Assembly (NCBI GenBank): GCA_003210075.1
Contig: QCNR01000001.1
Span: forward strand, 62,001-126,000
Direction: 5' to 3'
Origin: Pelagibacteraceae bacterium AG-426-G09
Lineage (GTDB): Bacteria; Pseudomonadota; Alphaproteobacteria; Pelagibacterales; Pelagibacteraceae
Length of the DNA stretch: 64,000 nt
A program made the position numbers and the translations under genes. Below are positions 8,865 to 19,724 of this stretch, one piece after another (position 1 is the stretch's first letter; every line of letters begins with the position of its first letter). The notes beneath the pieces are model-generated. The model saw nothing but the letters and a program-made list of their open reading frames with translations. It searched no databases and was not told the DNA's origin.

Positions 8865-9637
8865 TAGGAATATTTTTTTGTTGGATACTTGCCTGATTTT
8901 ACTTCTTTTTTGAACTTTAATACCGCAGAATTAATCACTTTTTTAATATTTATATATTTTTTTACAAATTTAATTTTTGCATTAGTTAAACCAAGTATAT
9001 CATCGGTAACCAAAACTTGACCATCGCAATTTACTGAGGCACCTATGCCAATTGTAGGTATATTAATTAAATTTGTTATTTTTTTTGAAATATCACCATA
9101 AATACATTCCAAAACTATACCAAAAGCACCACTTTCTTCTAGTGCTTTAGCATCTCTAATTAATTTTTTTTTTTCAGTTTCAGTTTTGCCTTTTGATTTA
9201 AATTTTCCTTTTACCGTTTGAGGCGTTATACCTATGTGACCTAGGACAGGAATATTGTGTTTTACTAAATAACTAACTATATGTTTCACTCTAGTTCCTC
9301 CTTCTATTTTAACCGCATCACACTTAGTCTCTTGGATTACTTTTTTTGAATTATTAAGAGCTTCTGATTTATTTCTGTAAGTGTTAAATGGGAGATCAAT
9401 AACTAAAAGACTTTTTTTTACACCCATTCTTACACTTTTAGTATGCTCTATCATCATATTAAGATCTACTTTTCTTGTAGTATTATAATTATAGAGTACT
9501 GAACCAAGTGAGTCCCCAACTAAGATTATATCTGTATGTTTGTCTATTATTTCTGCAATATTTTTTGAGTATGCAGTTAAACAAACTAACTTAGATTTAT
9601 TTTTTTTATCAATAATTTTTTTAATTTTGTTATTCAT
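8861..9637 (-). CDS. panB: 3-methyl-2-oxobutanoate hydroxymethyltransferase
   Basis: PanB makes ketopantoate from 2-oxoisovalerate and methylenetetrahydrofolate, the first committed step of pantothenate synthesis. The 258-residue protein shows the family blocks LVCLTAYS, DIILVGDSLGSVLYNY, AVKIEGGTR, VLGHIGITPQ and IPTIGIGASVNCDGQVLV. The length is normal. It is the last gene of a tight minus-strand run; its ATG overlaps the guaA stop as TAATG. Its stop shares bases with the convergent TerC-like gene. panC is not seen nearby. Confidence 0.95.
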   Translation of the reverse strand: MNNKIKKIIDKKNKSKLVCLTAYSKNIAEIIDKHTDIILVGDSLGSVLYNYNTTRKVDLNMMIEHTKSVRMGVKKSLLVIDLPFNTYRNKSEALNNSKKVIQETKCDAVKIEGGTRVKHIVSYLVKHNIPVLGHIGITPQTVKGKFKSKGKTETEKKKLIRDAKALEESGAFGIVLECIYGDISKKITNLINIPTIGIGASVNCDGQVLVTDDILGLTNAKIKFVKKYINIKKVINSAVLKFKKEVKSGKYPTKKYSY

Positions 9638-11199
9638 TATTCTAGTTCTATAGTACTTGGAGGTTTAGAGGTTACATCGTAAACTACTCTATTTATACCT
9701 TTAATATTATTAACTATTTTATTAGAGACAAGTTGCATAAAATCTTTTGAAAAACTAAAAAAATCAGCTGTCATACCATCCTCAGATGTAATTGCTCTCA
9801 GTAAACACATATATTCATAGGTTCTATTATCACCCATAACACCAACAGTTTTAACTGGCAGTAAAGCTGCGTAGGCTTGCCATATCTTATCATATAGTTT
9901 GTGTTCTCTTAATGAATTTATGAAAATACTATCCGCTTCCTTCAAAATATTAATTTTATTTTCTGTAATTTCTCCTGGCATTCTTATTGCTAAACCCGGG
10001 CCAGGAAATGGATGTCGTAATACAATATCTTTTGACAGTTTAAGCTCTAAACCTAATTTTCTAACTTCATCTTTAAAAAGTAATCTCAAAGGTTCAACCA
10101 ATTTAAGTTTCATTTTTTTGGGCAACCCACCAACATTATGATGAGATTTAATTTTAGATGTTTGACTTCCTGTAACTGATTTGCTTTCAATTAAATCTGG
10201 ATAAAGAGTGCCTTGAGCTAAAAACTTTACATTTTTTATTTTCTTTGCATATTTTTCAAAAATTTTAATAAATAAATTTCCAATTATTTTTCTTTTCTTT
10301 TCAGGATCTTCAATATTTTTAAGTTTATTTAAAAATAATTTTTTAGCATCAACATAAATTAGATTAATATTAAATTTCTTTTTAAATGTTTTAACAACTT
10401 GAATTTCTTCATTTTTTCTTAATAAGCCTGTATTTACAAAAATACATGTTAATTGCTTGCCTATGGAATTGTGGATTAACTTAGCGACTACACTACTATC
10501 AACACCTCCTGATAAAGCGCAAATTACTTTTGATTTTCCAATTTTTTTTTTTAATTCTTTATTTAACACCTGTTTTTGATTTTTTGATGTCCAGTTTCTT
10601 TTCATTTTACAGATAGAAAAAATAAAATTTTTGATTATAACTTTTCCTTTTTCTGTATGTGAAACTTCTGGATGAAATTGAATTCCATAATATTTTTTTA
10701 TTCTATTTTCTATTATTGAAAACTTCGATGTATTTGTTTTTGCAATAACTTTAAATCCTTTTGCCAGTTTTGTAACCTCATCAGCATGACTCATCCAGAC
10801 ATTATTTATTCCACTTTTGTTAAAAAAATTATTTATAAGTTTGCTTTTATTTAATCTTTTAAGTTTTGATAAGCCAAATTCTCTATGTTTTGCTCGTTTA
10901 ACTTTACCACCGAGTTCCTTTGAAATTATTTGGTGTCCAAAACAAATTCCTAGGATTGGTTTGTTCCATTTAAATATTTCCTTATTAAATTTTATTTTTT
11001 TTGATTGGTAAACATTTAAGGGGCCTCCAGATAGAATTATCCCTCTGATTTGCTTTTTATTTAATTCCAAATTAATTTTTTTATGATTTATGATCTCAGA
11101 ATAAACACCAAATTCCCTAACTCTTCTTGCAATTAGTTGTGTAAACTGTGAACCAAAATCTATTATTAAGATTTTAGATAAATCATCTTTAAGATTCAT
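9637..11199 (-). CDS. guaA: GMP synthase (glutamine-hydrolysing)
   Basis: GuaA converts XMP to GMP using glutamine and ATP. An N-terminal class-I glutamine amidotransferase domain shows GICFGHQI (nucleophile Cys) and QFHPEVSHT (His/Glu). The ATP-pyrophosphatase domain has the P-loop ALSGGVDSS, and the C-terminal dimerisation domain ends [15 protein letters not shown]. The ORF track starts at a TTG at 11211. I prefer the ATG at 11199, which gives MNLKDDLSK before ILIIDFGSQ and a normal 520-residue length. With this start it overlaps the upstream TPR gene by 11 bases. guaB lies two genes upstream, so both steps from IMP to GMP are in one operon. Confidence 0.95.
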   Translation of the reverse strand: MNLKDDLSKILIIDFGSQFTQLIARRVREFGVYSEIINHKKINLELNKKQIRGIILSGGPLNVYQSKKIKFNKEIFKWNKPILGICFGHQIISKELGGKVKRAKHREFGLSKLKRLNKSKLINNFFNKSGINNVWMSHADEVTKLAKGFKVIAKTNTSKFSIIENRIKKYYGIQFHPEVSHTEKGKVIIKNFIFSICKMKRNWTSKNQKQVLNKELKKKIGKSKVICALSGGVDSSVVAKLIHNSIGKQLTCIFVNTGLLRKNEEIQVVKTFKKKFNINLIYVDAKKLFLNKLKNIEDPEKKRKIIGNLFIKIFEKYAKKIKNVKFLAQGTLYPDLIESKSVTGSQTSKIKSHHNVGGLPKKMKLKLVEPLRLLFKDEVRKLGLELKLSKDIVLRHPFPGPGLAIRMPGEITENKINILKEADSIFINSLREHKLYDKIWQAYAALLPVKTVGVMGDNRTYEYMCLLRAITSEDGMTADFFSFSKDFMQLVSNKIVNNIKGINRVVYDVTSKPPSTIELE

Positions 11200-11620
11200 T
11201 TTTTGTATCAAAATTTTTCAGTTTCTCATTTATAGAGGAAATTTTCGGACACAATTTTGAGCATACTTTTTCAAAATTTTGTTTAAGATCTTTTACTTTT
11301 GCAAAATTTGATCTCTCTATTTCAATATCCATTAAAAGATATATAGCCTCTTCATTTTTTGGATCCAATAATAGAGTTGTTATAAGATTTTTTTCTTCTT
11401 CTTTTGAATTTTCTTCTATTTTGAAAATTTTAGCTAAATACAAATATGATCCTGCTTCTTTTGGATTAAAAACTATATCTCTCTGAAATAGAAACTTCGA
11501 CTCCTCATATTTTTCTTTATCAAAAAGTTTTTTAGCCTCATCGTAAAAACTTTCTTTTGAATACGTGTTACTAATTAAGAATAAACTTAATACTAATGTT
11601 ACAAAAATTTTTTTGATCAT
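11189..11620 (-). CDS. Small exported TPR-like protein between guaB and guaA
   Basis: This 143-residue protein has a Sec signal peptide ([21 protein letters not shown]). The mature part is helical and TPR-like: FDEAKKLF-type repeats at about residues 25-60 ([27 protein letters not shown]) and 60-100 ([20 protein letters not shown]). Two cysteines near the C-terminus (CSKLCPK) could form a periplasmic disulfide. I do not recognise a named family member. It abuts the guaB stop and overlaps guaA, so it is translated from the middle of a purine operon even though its product is exported. It resembles in style, but not closely in sequence, the TPR gene at 7758. Confidence 0.8.
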   Translation of the reverse strand: MIKKIFVTLVLSLFLISNTYSKESFYDEAKKLFDKEKYEESKFLFQRDIVFNPKEAGSYLYLAKIFKIEENSKEEEKNLITTLLLDPKNEEAIYLLMDIEIERSNFAKVKDLKQNFEKVCSKLCPKISSINEKLKNFDTKNES

Positions 11621-12685
11621 TTATCTAATTACTTTATCGATGTTATGTACCATACTTTCATAGAAACCAGCTTTTGTTATTTTAACAAATTTGGGTTTAT
11701 TTTTAAGATTCTTTATTTGCTTACAACCTAGATAACCCATTGATGATCTTAATCCTCCTACTAATTTATAGACAATTTTTGATACTGATCCTTTATATTT
11801 TATAAAACCTTCCACTCCCTCAGGAACATATTTTGAACTATCAATTTGTTTTTTTTGAAAATATCTGTCAGCTGAACCTTTATTCATTGCTCCAATGGAT
11901 CCCATACCTCTAAAGCTTTTAAATAATTTTCCATCTTTTTTAATAATTTTCCCTGGCGCTTCATCTGTCCCAGCAAATAAAGATCCTATCATTACAGCAT
12001 CCGCTCCAGCTGATAAAGCTTTAGCAATATCACCTGAAAATTTGATTCCACCATCTGCGATTATTACAGTATTTCTTTTTCCTAAACCGTTTCTAACATT
12101 TAAAATTGCACTCAGCTGAGGAACGCCAATTCCTGCAACTAATCTTGTTGTGCAAATTGATCCTGGTCCAATTCCAACTTTTAAAATATCAACCCCCAAT
12201 TTAATTAAAAATTTGGCAGCTTCTGCAGTTGCGATATTTCCTGCACATAATGCTGTCTTTTTTGCTTTAATTTTTTTTATTTTTTTTATTATATCTGCAA
12301 CTTTTCTTGTATGACCGTGAGCTGTATCAACAACAATTAAATCTATATCTTCTTTTAAAATATTTTTTGCTCTCTCAAATTCATTTATTCCAGCGCCAAC
12401 AGCTGCGCCCACTAATAAATTTTGCTTTTTTACTTTTCTTATTTCGGCTACTTGTTTTTTAATATCTAGATTTCTATGAATTACTCCAATCCCTCCTGCT
12501 TTGGCTATTGCAATACACATTTTAGATTCGGTTACTGTGTCCATAGCAGATGATAATAATGGGACTTTAAGCTTTATATTCTTAGTAATTTTTATGCTTG
12601 TATCTACATCAGATGGTAAAACCTCAGAGTACTTTGGAGCCAAGGTGACATCATCAAATGTTAGTGCTTCTTTAATGGTATCCAT
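11621..12685 (-). CDS. guaB: IMP dehydrogenase lacking the CBS (Bateman) domains
   Basis: IMPDH oxidises IMP to XMP with NAD, the committed step to GMP. The catalytic barrel is intact: [39 protein letters not shown], the catalytic loop [10 protein letters not shown] (Cys178), [20 protein letters not shown]-like [11 protein letters not shown] and DRYFQ. At 354 residues it is about 130 shorter than the usual bacterial enzyme. The loss falls exactly at residues 87-89, where EIRKVKK runs straight into [10 protein letters not shown]; the paired CBS regulatory domains normally sit there. Catalysis should be kept and nucleotide regulation through CBS lost. The gene is directly followed by an exported TPR gene and guaA. 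Confidence 0.95.
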   Translation of the reverse strand: MDTIKEALTFDDVTLAPKYSEVLPSDVDTSIKITKNIKLKVPLLSSAMDTVTESKMCIAIAKAGGIGVIHRNLDIKKQVAEIRKVKKQNLLVGAAVGAGINEFERAKNILKEDIDLIVVDTAHGHTRKVADIIKKIKKIKAKKTALCAGNIATAEAAKFLIKLGVDILKVGIGPGSICTTRLVAGIGVPQLSAILNVRNGLGKRNTVIIADGGIKFSGDIAKALSAGADAVMIGSLFAGTDEAPGKIIKKDGKLFKSFRGMGSIGAMNKGSADRYFQKKQIDSSKYVPEGVEGFIKYKGSVSKIVYKLVGGLRSSMGYLGCKQIKNLKNKPKFVKITKAGFYESMVHNIDKVIR

Positions 12686-12723
12686 AATCTTTTATATACG
12701 ATTCTTTCATAAATAAAAGTGAT

Positions 12724-13335
12724 CTATCTTAATTTTTTACAAATTATAAAACTTTCCTTTGACTCTTTTCTGCTTGAAGGTGGTTTATAAATGTTTGTTT
12801 CCTTAAAGGTCAATTTTGCCTCACCTACAATTTCATTGAATGTAGATCCCATAAATATCTTAGATACAAAAGATCCATTTGGTTTAAGTTGATCTTTTGC
12901 AAATCTAAGAGCTTCAAGACACAACTCTCCAGTGACAACAGCATCTAAATTTTTATTTCCAGTAGTATTTACAGCCATATCAGACATAACAAGATCAATT
13001 TTTTCTTTAAAATAATTAATTATTTTTTCCTTAGAACTTTCTAGATTAAAATCACCAATAATTTGAAAGGAATTTCCAATTGGTTCTATTTTTTTTAAAT
13101 CAATGGAGAGAAGTTTACAATTTTTATATTTCTCAATTACAAATTGTGACCATCCTCCTGGTGCCGCTCCCAAATCAATTACTGATAAACCGTTTTTAAG
13201 AATTTTGTATTTATCGTTAATTTCCTTTAGTTTATAAACTGCTCTTGATCTAAACCCTTCTTGTTTAGACTTTTTAACATAAATATCTCTGTGCTGTCTA
13301 TTAATCCACTCTTTTGATATTTTATTTTTTTTCAA
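12724..13335 (-). CDS. rlmE: 23S rRNA (uridine-2'-O)-methyltransferase, RlmE/FtsJ
   Basis: RlmE methylates the ribose of U2552 in 23S rRNA at a late step of large-subunit assembly. The 203-residue protein has the N-terminal RSRAVYKLKEIN block, the SAM motif VIDLGAAPGGWSQFV, SDMA at the second catalytic position and the Lys motif FVSKIFMG. The length matches the family. Its ATG overlaps the stop of the upstream putative glycosyltransferase gene by 4 bases, and guaB follows 38 bases downstream. Confidence 0.94.
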   Translation of the reverse strand: MKKNKISKEWINRQHRDIYVKKSKQEGFRSRAVYKLKEINDKYKILKNGLSVIDLGAAPGGWSQFVIEKYKNCKLLSIDLKKIEPIGNSFQIIGDFNLESSKEKIINYFKEKIDLVMSDMAVNTTGNKNLDAVVTGELCLEALRFAKDQLKPNGSFVSKIFMGSTFNEIVGEAKLTFKETNIYKPPSSRKESKESFIICKKLR

Positions 13336-14246
13336 TTAACTGGATACCTTAAACTTTTAGAAATTTTATTTTTCTGTAATGTTTCAATATCTATTTTTAT
13401 AGATTTGTCTATTCTCATGTCTTTACCATCTCTCCAAATACCAGCGGCAAGATGCATAATACCTATTGGAATATTTGGTAGAAAAGGTTCTACAAATTTA
13501 CTTTTATTTTCGTCAAACTTTGGAAGTAAATTACTAGCAATCCAATTACAGTTTATTGGTAAAAACTCTGTTTCAACTTCATCAATATAAACACTTATGT
13601 TTATTGCTAAGCCTTCTGATCCAAAAATTTGACCTGCGCTTAAGGTTTGTTTTAAATTTTCTTGCCAAACTTTCCAACATTTCGAATTTTTTTCTAAAGA
13701 AAAAACACCGATGTTGATATGTGGAGCAAATGCTAATTTTCTAGCCTTTTCAATTCCAATTTTAGAACTGACTGCATGCTTAAAGTTTTGAGATTTTATT
13801 ACCGCTAATTTACCAAAGAGCCATTTTACTTTTGACGTTATTCTATAACCAGGAGCCATGGTTTGAGTAATACCAAGCTTACCATCCTCACATGCTTTAA
13901 AATATAGTTCAACTGATGACCACTCTTGAACCCAGGCATCGCAATCAATCCATAAATACTTTTTATATTTTGGGAAATAGTTAGGTAGAAAAGCTCTTGA
14001 AACTTGGCTTTTTAACCATTCTTTCCCTCTAACTTTAAATCCGGGTACTTCTATATCCCATTCTGCATTTTTTATTTCATCAACTTTTTCTGACAATATT
14101 TTTTTTTGTTCTTTTGTTAGTCCAGCATCAAGTATGCAAATAGCAAAAGATTTTGATTGATCAAATTTTTTAATTGAATCAATTAATTCATTTAAAAGTT
14201 CAAAATAATTTGAGTCAGCTAGTGAAACTATCGTATTTTCTTTCAT
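13332..14246 (-). CDS. Putative GT-A-fold glycosyltransferase of unknown acceptor
   Basis: This is a 304-residue soluble protein without signal peptide or membrane segments. An N-terminal nucleotide-sugar-binding pattern (TIVSLADSNYFELLNELIDS, then FAICILDAGL) leads to a DxD motif, LWIDCDAWVQ, at residues 101-103. This is the usual metal/UDP-sugar site of GT8-like enzymes. The later parts INIGVFSLEKNS, FGSEGLAIN and GIMHLAAGIWRDG also resemble such enzymes. The donor and acceptor cannot be told. It sits between pssA and rlmE with ATGA-type overlaps, so a role in envelope glycosylation is possible but inferred only. Confidence 0.65.
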   Translation of the reverse strand: MKENTIVSLADSNYFELLNELIDSIKKFDQSKSFAICILDAGLTKEQKKILSEKVDEIKNAEWDIEVPGFKVRGKEWLKSQVSRAFLPNYFPKYKKYLWIDCDAWVQEWSSVELYFKACEDGKLGITQTMAPGYRITSKVKWLFGKLAVIKSQNFKHAVSSKIGIEKARKLAFAPHINIGVFSLEKNSKCWKVWQENLKQTLSAGQIFGSEGLAINISVYIDEVETEFLPINCNWIASNLLPKFDENKSKFVEPFLPNIPIGIMHLAAGIWRDGKDMRIDKSIKIDIETLQKNKISKSLRYPVN

Positions 14247-15040
14247 TAAAGTATATCTTCATGATCATCACTATCATCAAATTGTGTCGAAAATTTTTTC
14301 TTTAATGAAAGATAATGCATTGAACTTATAGGTATAATCAAAAGATATATTAAAGCTGAAATTAAAATAGTATTAAATGTAAAGATAAGCAGTAACCCAA
14401 AAAACAACACTATACCAAACAATAAAAATATTGTTGTACTTCTTTTAACCACAATTTTCTTTAGTGAATATGTTGGAATTTTACTTATTAAAAGCACAGA
14501 TATAGTTAAAAATAAAATTGGAACAAATATATTGTAATTTAAGTTAAAAAATTGAATTTCACTAAAACTATATATTAATGGTATTAAAACTAAAATACCT
14601 CCTGCTGGTGAGGGCACCCCTTCAAAAAAATTATCTCTCCAGGATGGTCCTGCATTGGAACTTACATTAAATCTTGCTAGCCTCAATGCTACACAAATAA
14701 CATAAATTAATGAAATTAACCAACCTACTCTCCCCAAATCTTTCATGACAAAAAAATACATAATAAATGCAGGAGCAACGCCAAAACTAATTACATCTGT
14801 AAGTGAGTCTAATTCTTTTCCAACTTTTGATGCTCCGCCAATTAATCTTGCTATTCTTCCATCTAAGCCATCAATGATACCTGCAACAATAATTGCTATA
14901 ACCGCCATTTCAAATCTGCCATCAAAAGCAAATTTAATTGATGTAAGTCCAATACAAACACCTACTAAAGTAAAAATATTAGGTAACAGCACTCTTGGAT
15001 TTTTTGGTTGTACAATTTTAAAATTTTTTTTTGTTTCCAT
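14246..15040 (-). CDS. pssA: CDP-diacylglycerol-serine O-phosphatidyltransferase
   Basis: PssA makes phosphatidylserine from CDP-diacylglycerol and serine at the inner membrane. The CDP-alcohol phosphotransferase motif is complete: DGRIARLIGGASKVGKELDSLTD, near residues 60-83, with the expected Asp and Gly positions. About seven or eight hydrophobic segments follow the family pattern. The length of 264 is normal for the alphaproteobacterial type. The gene lies immediately after psd with no gap, so phosphatidylserine synthesis and decarboxylation to phosphatidylethanolamine are encoded together. Confidence 0.95.
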   Translation of the reverse strand: METKKNFKIVQPKNPRVLLPNIFTLVGVCIGLTSIKFAFDGRFEMAVIAIIVAGIIDGLDGRIARLIGGASKVGKELDSLTDVISFGVAPAFIMYFFVMKDLGRVGWLISLIYVICVALRLARFNVSSNAGPSWRDNFFEGVPSPAGGILVLIPLIYSFSEIQFFNLNYNIFVPILFLTISVLLISKIPTYSLKKIVVKRSTTIFLLFGIVLFFGLLLIFTFNTILISALIYLLIIPISSMHYLSLKKKFSTQFDDSDDHEDIL

Positions 15041-15688
15041 TTATCTTTTTGCTAATAAAGTTTCTCCTGCTAACGATCTTTGCTCTAACTTAACAAGAGG
15101 TTTATAATTCTCAAAATATATATCTGCTCTACTTCCAAATCTAATCATGCCAATTCTTGATCCTTGCTGAATAACATCATCCTTAGAACATTCGGTCACA
15201 ATTCTTCTCGCAATTAGACCTGCTATTTGAACTACAATTACATCCTCACCAAAAGAGTTATTAATTTTGTAGTAACATCTTTCATTATCTTCGCTAGCTT
15301 TATCCATAGAAGCATTAATAAATTTTCCTGCTACATAATTTATTTCTGAAATTGAACCTGAGCATGGAGATCTATTAACATGACAATCAAATACATTCAT
15401 GAAAACACTAATTTTTGTCATTTTTTTATTTTCTAAACCTAATTCTTTTGGTCCATTAACCTCTTCCACTTTAATTATTTCTCCATCAGCTGGACTAACA
15501 AGATAATTTTCACTATTAATTGATTGTCTTTCTGGATCTCTAAAGAAATAATAACACCAGATAGTTAACACTAAACCTATTAGTCCTAGAAAAGAACTAA
15601 TAAAATATAATACCATTGTTACTAAGCCGAATATAACTATAAACTTATATCCTTCAGCGTGTATTTTTGGAAAAACTTTACTTATCAT
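15041..15688 (-). CDS. psd: Phosphatidylserine decarboxylase proenzyme (short form)
   Basis: Psd converts phosphatidylserine to phosphatidylethanolamine. The 215-residue protein is the short type. A membrane segment covers residues about 15-45, then FRDPER, VSPADGEI and FMNVFDCHVNRSP (the core of the family). The self-cleavage site is RFGSRAD, with Ser186 becoming the pyruvoyl group. It is the first gene of the long minus-strand run that ends with panB and diverges from icd across a 68-base gap. Confidence 0.95.
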   Translation of the reverse strand: MISKVFPKIHAEGYKFIVIFGLVTMVLYFISSFLGLIGLVLTIWCYYFFRDPERQSINSENYLVSPADGEIIKVEEVNGPKELGLENKKMTKISVFMNVFDCHVNRSPCSGSISEINYVAGKFINASMDKASEDNERCYYKINNSFGEDVIVVQIAGLIARRIVTECSKDDVIQQGSRIGMIRFGSRADIYFENYKPLVKLEQRSLAGETLLAKR

Positions 15689-15756
15689 AACCTTTATTGC
15701 TAATTTTTTTTAAACATGTATATAAATCACTGTCTATTAAAAGATATACCTAAAAT

Positions 15757-16971
15757 ATGAGCAAAATTAAGGTTAAAAACCCTGTCGTCGAGTTGGATGG
15801 CGATGAAATGACTAGAGTTATTTGGGAATTTATTAAGAATAAGCTTATCCTTCCTTATCTAGATATAGGTATCGAATATTATGATCTTGGCATGGAAAGT
15901 AGAGATAGAACTAATGACCAGATAACTGTTGATAGTGCCAATGCTATAAAAAAAACTGGAGTTGGAATTAAATGCGCAACAATAACGCCTGATGAGGGAA
16001 GAGTAGAAGAATTTAAATTAAAAAAAATGTGGCGTTCGCCAAATGGTACAATAAGAAATATAATTGGTGGAACAGTATTTCGAGAACCAATTATTTGTAA
16101 AAATATACCAAAATTAGTTCCTTCTTGGACAGATCCAGTTGTTATTGGAAGACATGCTTTTGGGGATCAGTATAGAGCAACAGATTTCCTAGTCCCAGGA
16201 AAAGGTAAATTAGAACTTAAGTGGACATCTGAAGATGGCGGTGATGAAAAAAAATTTGAAGTATTTAATTTTACAGGACCAGGAGTAGCATTATCTATGT
16301 ACAATTTGGATAAATCAATTGAAGATTTTGCGAGATCTTGTTTAAATTATGGATTGATTAAAAAATGGCCAGTTTATCTTTCGACTAAAAATACAATTTT
16401 AAAAAAATATGACGGTAGATTTAAGGATATTTTTGAGAAAGTTTTTCATGAAGAGTTTAAGTCTGATTTTGAAAAAAATAAAATAACTTACGAACATAGA
16501 TTAATCGATGATATGGTTGCGTGTGCTATGAAATGGAGTGGAAAATATATTTGGGCATGTAAAAATTATGATGGAGATGTTCAATCAGATACAGTTGCAC
16601 AAGGTTATGGATCATTAGGATTAATGACAAGTGTATTGTTAGCTCCTGATGGAAAAACAATGGAAGCTGAGGCAGCACATGGAACTGTCACAAGACATTT
16701 TAGAATGCATCAACAAGGTAAAGAAACTTCAACAAATCCAATTGCATCAATCTTTGCGTGGACAAGAGGTTTAGCACATAGAGGAAAACTAGATAACAAT
16801 AACGAATTAATTAAGTTTTCAGATACTCTAGAAAAAGTTTGTATAGATGCAGTTGAAGGTGGATCAATGACAAAAGACCTAGCAATTCTACTAAGTCCAT
16901 CAACGAAATTCTTAACTACTAATCAATTTTTAGATGAATTAGATGGTAGATTAAAAAAAAAATTAAATTAA
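15757..16971 (+). CDS. icd: NADP-dependent isocitrate dehydrogenase
   Basis: This TCA-cycle enzyme makes 2-oxoglutarate, CO2 and NADPH. The 404-residue protein is the eukaryote-like homodimeric type common in alphaproteobacteria: [16 protein letters not shown] at the start, [19 protein letters not shown] with the substrate Ser/Asn, [30 protein letters not shown] with metal Asp residues, and [11 protein letters not shown]. The 3' end overlaps the convergent alaS stop by 9 bases. It stands alone on the plus strand. A possible weak promoter (TTGCTA, 18-base spacer, TATAAA at about 15697-15726) lies in the gap before it, but AT-rich DNA makes this uncertain. Confidence 0.96.
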   Translation: MSKIKVKNPVVELDGDEMTRVIWEFIKNKLILPYLDIGIEYYDLGMESRDRTNDQITVDSANAIKKTGVGIKCATITPDEGRVEEFKLKKMWRSPNGTIRNIIGGTVFREPIICKNIPKLVPSWTDPVVIGRHAFGDQYRATDFLVPGKGKLELKWTSEDGGDEKKFEVFNFTGPGVALSMYNLDKSIEDFARSCLNYGLIKKWPVYLSTKNTILKKYDGRFKDIFEKVFHEEFKSDFEKNKITYEHRLIDDMVACAMKWSGKYIWACKNYDGDVQSDTVAQGYGSLGLMTSVLLAPDGKTMEAEAAHGTVTRHFRMHQQGKETSTNPIASIFAWTRGLAHRGKLDNNNELIKFSDTLEKVCIDAVEGGSMTKDLAILLSPSTKFLTTNQFLDELDGRLKKKLN

Positions 16972-19626
16972 AGATTTAAGATTATCTAAAGCTTCATCTA
17001 TTTTTGAGCTATCAACTCCACCGGCTTGAGCAAAATCTGGTCTTCCACCACCACCTTTTCCTCCAATTATTTCTGAACCTTTTTTAGCAAAATCAACTGC
17101 ATTATATTTTTTTGTTAAAGTATCTGTTATACCTACTGCCAAACCTATTTTATCATCTTTACTTGCAAAAATAATTACAATTCCTTCACCTAACTCTTTT
17201 TTTCCTTTATCAACTAATTTTCTTAATTCTTTTGGTGGAAGGTCTTTAATTTTTTGTAATCTAACCTTGGTTCCACTTATATTTTCATCTTTAATAATAT
17301 TTTTTGTTTTATCATCTAAAATTGATCCAACAGACAAATTATCTAATTGCTTTGTTAATTCTTTAATTATTTCAATTGGATTTTTTTTCTCTAGATTTGG
17401 TTTTGCGCCAAGTTTAATTATTTTTTCTGAAAGTTCTTTTATAGTTTCCTCATTTTTTTGAGCAGAAAGATCAGAGAGTTTTTCTTTATTTTTTAAATAA
17501 TCATTTAATTGTTTTTCTCTTAAAGCCTCTACTCTTCTAACTCCAGCTGCAATTGATGATTGGCTTACAATTTTAAATTTACCAATATCAGCTGTATTTC
17601 TTACATGGGTACCTCCACATAATTCTGTGGAAAAATATTTGTTTTTTTCATCTCCCATGGATAAAACTCTTACTTCATCACCATATTTTTCTCCAAATAA
17701 TGCTAAGGCACCATTATCTACAGCCTCTTTTGGTGTCATAAGTCTTGTTTTAACATCAGATTTGGTCTCAACCATTGAATTAACAAAGCTTTCAATTTTC
17801 TCTATTTCTTCAGGTGAAATTGGCTTCATATGACTGAAGTCAAATCTTAATCTATCTGCCTCAACTAAAGATCCTTTTTGTGTCACGTGAGTTCCTAAAA
17901 CTCTTCTCAATGACTCATGTAATAAGTGCGTTGCTGAATGATAAGCTCTTATATTTTCTCTTCTTTCAACGTTAATTTTTAATTCAACACTTTCATTAAT
18001 TTTAATTTCACCAGAAATTACCTTTCCATAATGAACAAACAGATCTCCTAATTTTTTTTGAACATCTGAAACTTCAAATTTACAATTGTTTGTTATTATT
18101 GCTCCAGTGTCACCAACTTGTCCTCCAGATTCTCCATAAAAAGGTGTTTGATTTAAAATAATCATACCTTCATCACCAGCCTTTAAAGACTCTACTTGTT
18201 CGTTATTTTTTAACAAAGATTGAACAACACCCTCTGCTTGATCAGTTTCATATCCAAGAAACTCTGTTGCTCCCAATTTGTCTCTAATTGCAAACCAAAT
18301 ATCATCAACCGCACTATCTCCAGAACCTCTCCAATTTTTCTTTGCAAGTTCCCTACTTTGTTTCATTAGTTCATCAAATTTTTTATTATCTATTCCAAGT
18401 GATTTATTTTTTAAAATGTCTTGTGTTAAATCTAATGGAAATCCATAAGTATCGTAAAGTTTAAAAGCAACTTCACCTGGTAAAACTTTGTCTATTTTTG
18501 TAATTTCTTCATCTAGTATTTTCATTCCTCTTTCAAGAAGAACTAAAAATTTTTCCTCTTCCATTTTTAAAGTTTCTTTAATTAAAGCTTCTGCTCTTTT
18601 GAGTTCTGGGTAGTTTCCGGACATCTCGTCCATTAACGTTTTAAAAATATTATAAAAAATTGGTTCTTTAGATCCAAGTAAATGAGAGTGTCTCATTCCT
18701 CTTCTCATTATTCTTCTAAGAACATATCCTCTTCCTTCGTTTGAAGGTAAAACTCCTTCAGCAATTAGAAATGAGCTTGCTCTTAAATGGTCAGCTATAA
18801 CTCTAAAACTTGATAAATTATTTTGATTTGGCATCTTTTTAACGGCTTCAGATGTAGCACTAATAATTTTTTTAAAATGATCTGTTTCATAGTTGTCGTG
18901 AGTTCCTTGTAATAAGGCTGCAATTCTCTCTAAACCCATACCAGTGTCTACAGATGGTTTTGGTAAATTAATTCTTTTATCTTTTGTAATCTGCTCAAAC
19001 TGCATAAATACGAGATTCCATATTTCTATGTAACGATCGCCATCTTGATCTTTTGTACCTGGCAAACCACCTTTTAACTTATCTCCATGATCAAAAAAGA
19101 TTTCAGAACAAGGACCGCATGGACCAGTTTCCCCCATCGACCAAAAATTATCTGAAGTTGGTATTCTAATTATCTTGTTTTCGCTTATGCCTGCAATTTT
19201 TTTCCAAAAGTTAAATGCTTCATCATCCTGGTGAAAAACTGTTACATAGAGCTTATCTTTATCAATTCCAAAATCTTTAGTAACTAAATTCCATGCTAAT
19301 TCTATTGCTTGATCTTTAAAATAATCGCCAAATGAAAAATTACCAAGCATTTCAAAAAATGTATGATGTCTAGGTGTATAACCAACATTTTCTAAATCGT
19401 TATGTTTTCCGCCAGCTCTAACACATTTTTGTGAGGTAGTTGCACGAACATAATCCCTTTTTTCAAGTCCTGTGAACACATTTTTGAACTGGACCATTCC
19501 TGAATTAGCAAACATCAATGTAGGATCATTATTAGGAACTAAATTACTAGACTCCACAATAGTGTGATTATTTTTCTCAAAATATTTGAGAAAAGTAGTT
19601 CTTATTTCATTTAGTGTTTTTGCCAT
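16963..19626 (-). CDS. alaS: Alanyl-tRNA synthetase
   Basis: AlaS charges tRNA-Ala and edits mischarged Ser/Gly. The 887-residue length is typical. It opens with the class-II core ([36 protein letters not shown]). The editing-domain zinc motif is [11 protein letters not shown] with CGGTHV. The C-Ala domain ends with [13 protein letters not shown]. The gene is next to recA, a common alphaproteobacterial arrangement, but a terminator hairpin lies between them, so alaS probably has its own promoter as well. Its 3' end overlaps icd by 9 bases. Confidence 0.97.
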   Translation of the reverse strand: MAKTLNEIRTTFLKYFEKNNHTIVESSNLVPNNDPTLMFANSGMVQFKNVFTGLEKRDYVRATTSQKCVRAGGKHNDLENVGYTPRHHTFFEMLGNFSFGDYFKDQAIELAWNLVTKDFGIDKDKLYVTVFHQDDEAFNFWKKIAGISENKIIRIPTSDNFWSMGETGPCGPCSEIFFDHGDKLKGGLPGTKDQDGDRYIEIWNLVFMQFEQITKDKRINLPKPSVDTGMGLERIAALLQGTHDNYETDHFKKIISATSEAVKKMPNQNNLSSFRVIADHLRASSFLIAEGVLPSNEGRGYVLRRIMRRGMRHSHLLGSKEPIFYNIFKTLMDEMSGNYPELKRAEALIKETLKMEEEKFLVLLERGMKILDEEITKIDKVLPGEVAFKLYDTYGFPLDLTQDILKNKSLGIDNKKFDELMKQSRELAKKNWRGSGDSAVDDIWFAIRDKLGATEFLGYETDQAEGVVQSLLKNNEQVESLKAGDEGMIILNQTPFYGESGGQVGDTGAIITNNCKFEVSDVQKKLGDLFVHYGKVISGEIKINESVELKINVERRENIRAYHSATHLLHESLRRVLGTHVTQKGSLVEADRLRFDFSHMKPISPEEIEKIESFVNSMVETKSDVKTRLMTPKEAVDNGALALFGEKYGDEVRVLSMGDEKNKYFSTELCGGTHVRNTADIGKFKIVSQSSIAAGVRRVEALREKQLNDYLKNKEKLSDLSAQKNEETIKELSEKIIKLGAKPNLEKKNPIEIIKELTKQLDNLSVGSILDDKTKNIIKDENISGTKVRLQKIKDLPPKELRKLVDKGKKELGEGIVIIFASKDDKIGLAVGITDTLTKKYNAVDFAKKGSEIIGGKGGGGRPDFAQAGGVDSSKIDEALDNLKSLI

Positions 19627-19676
19627 ATTCTCTAAAAATACAGCTTTTTTTTTCTATGTCTATATGTCTATATGGG

Positions 19677-19705
19677 AAAAAGGCGCCCTTTCGAGCGCCC
19701 TTTTT
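19677..19705 (-). terminator. Rho-independent terminator after recA (symmetric hairpin)
   Basis: A hairpin with GGCGC (19682-19686) and GCGCC (19695-19699) around an 8-base loop is flanked by A5 on one side and T5 on the other, with one bulged base. It lies 20 bases beyond the recA stop and before alaS. Because both flanks are A/T runs it could act in either direction, but only recA reads into it from the minus strand. Confidence 0.8.
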
Positions 19706-19724
19706 AACAACTAAAAGTTATCTG

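Noticed and set aside
11200-11211. TTG start for guaA given by the ORF track
   Set aside because: It would add four residues and needs a rare start deeper in the upstream TPR gene; the ATG at 11199 gives the usual N-terminus.
14745-15107. 120-residue plus-strand ORF
   Set aside because: Antisense to pssA and psd, both with full catalytic motifs.
15697-15726. Promoter TTGCTA-N18-TATAAA for icd
   Set aside because: Matches of this quality are common by chance in such AT-rich DNA; mentioned only within the icd entry.
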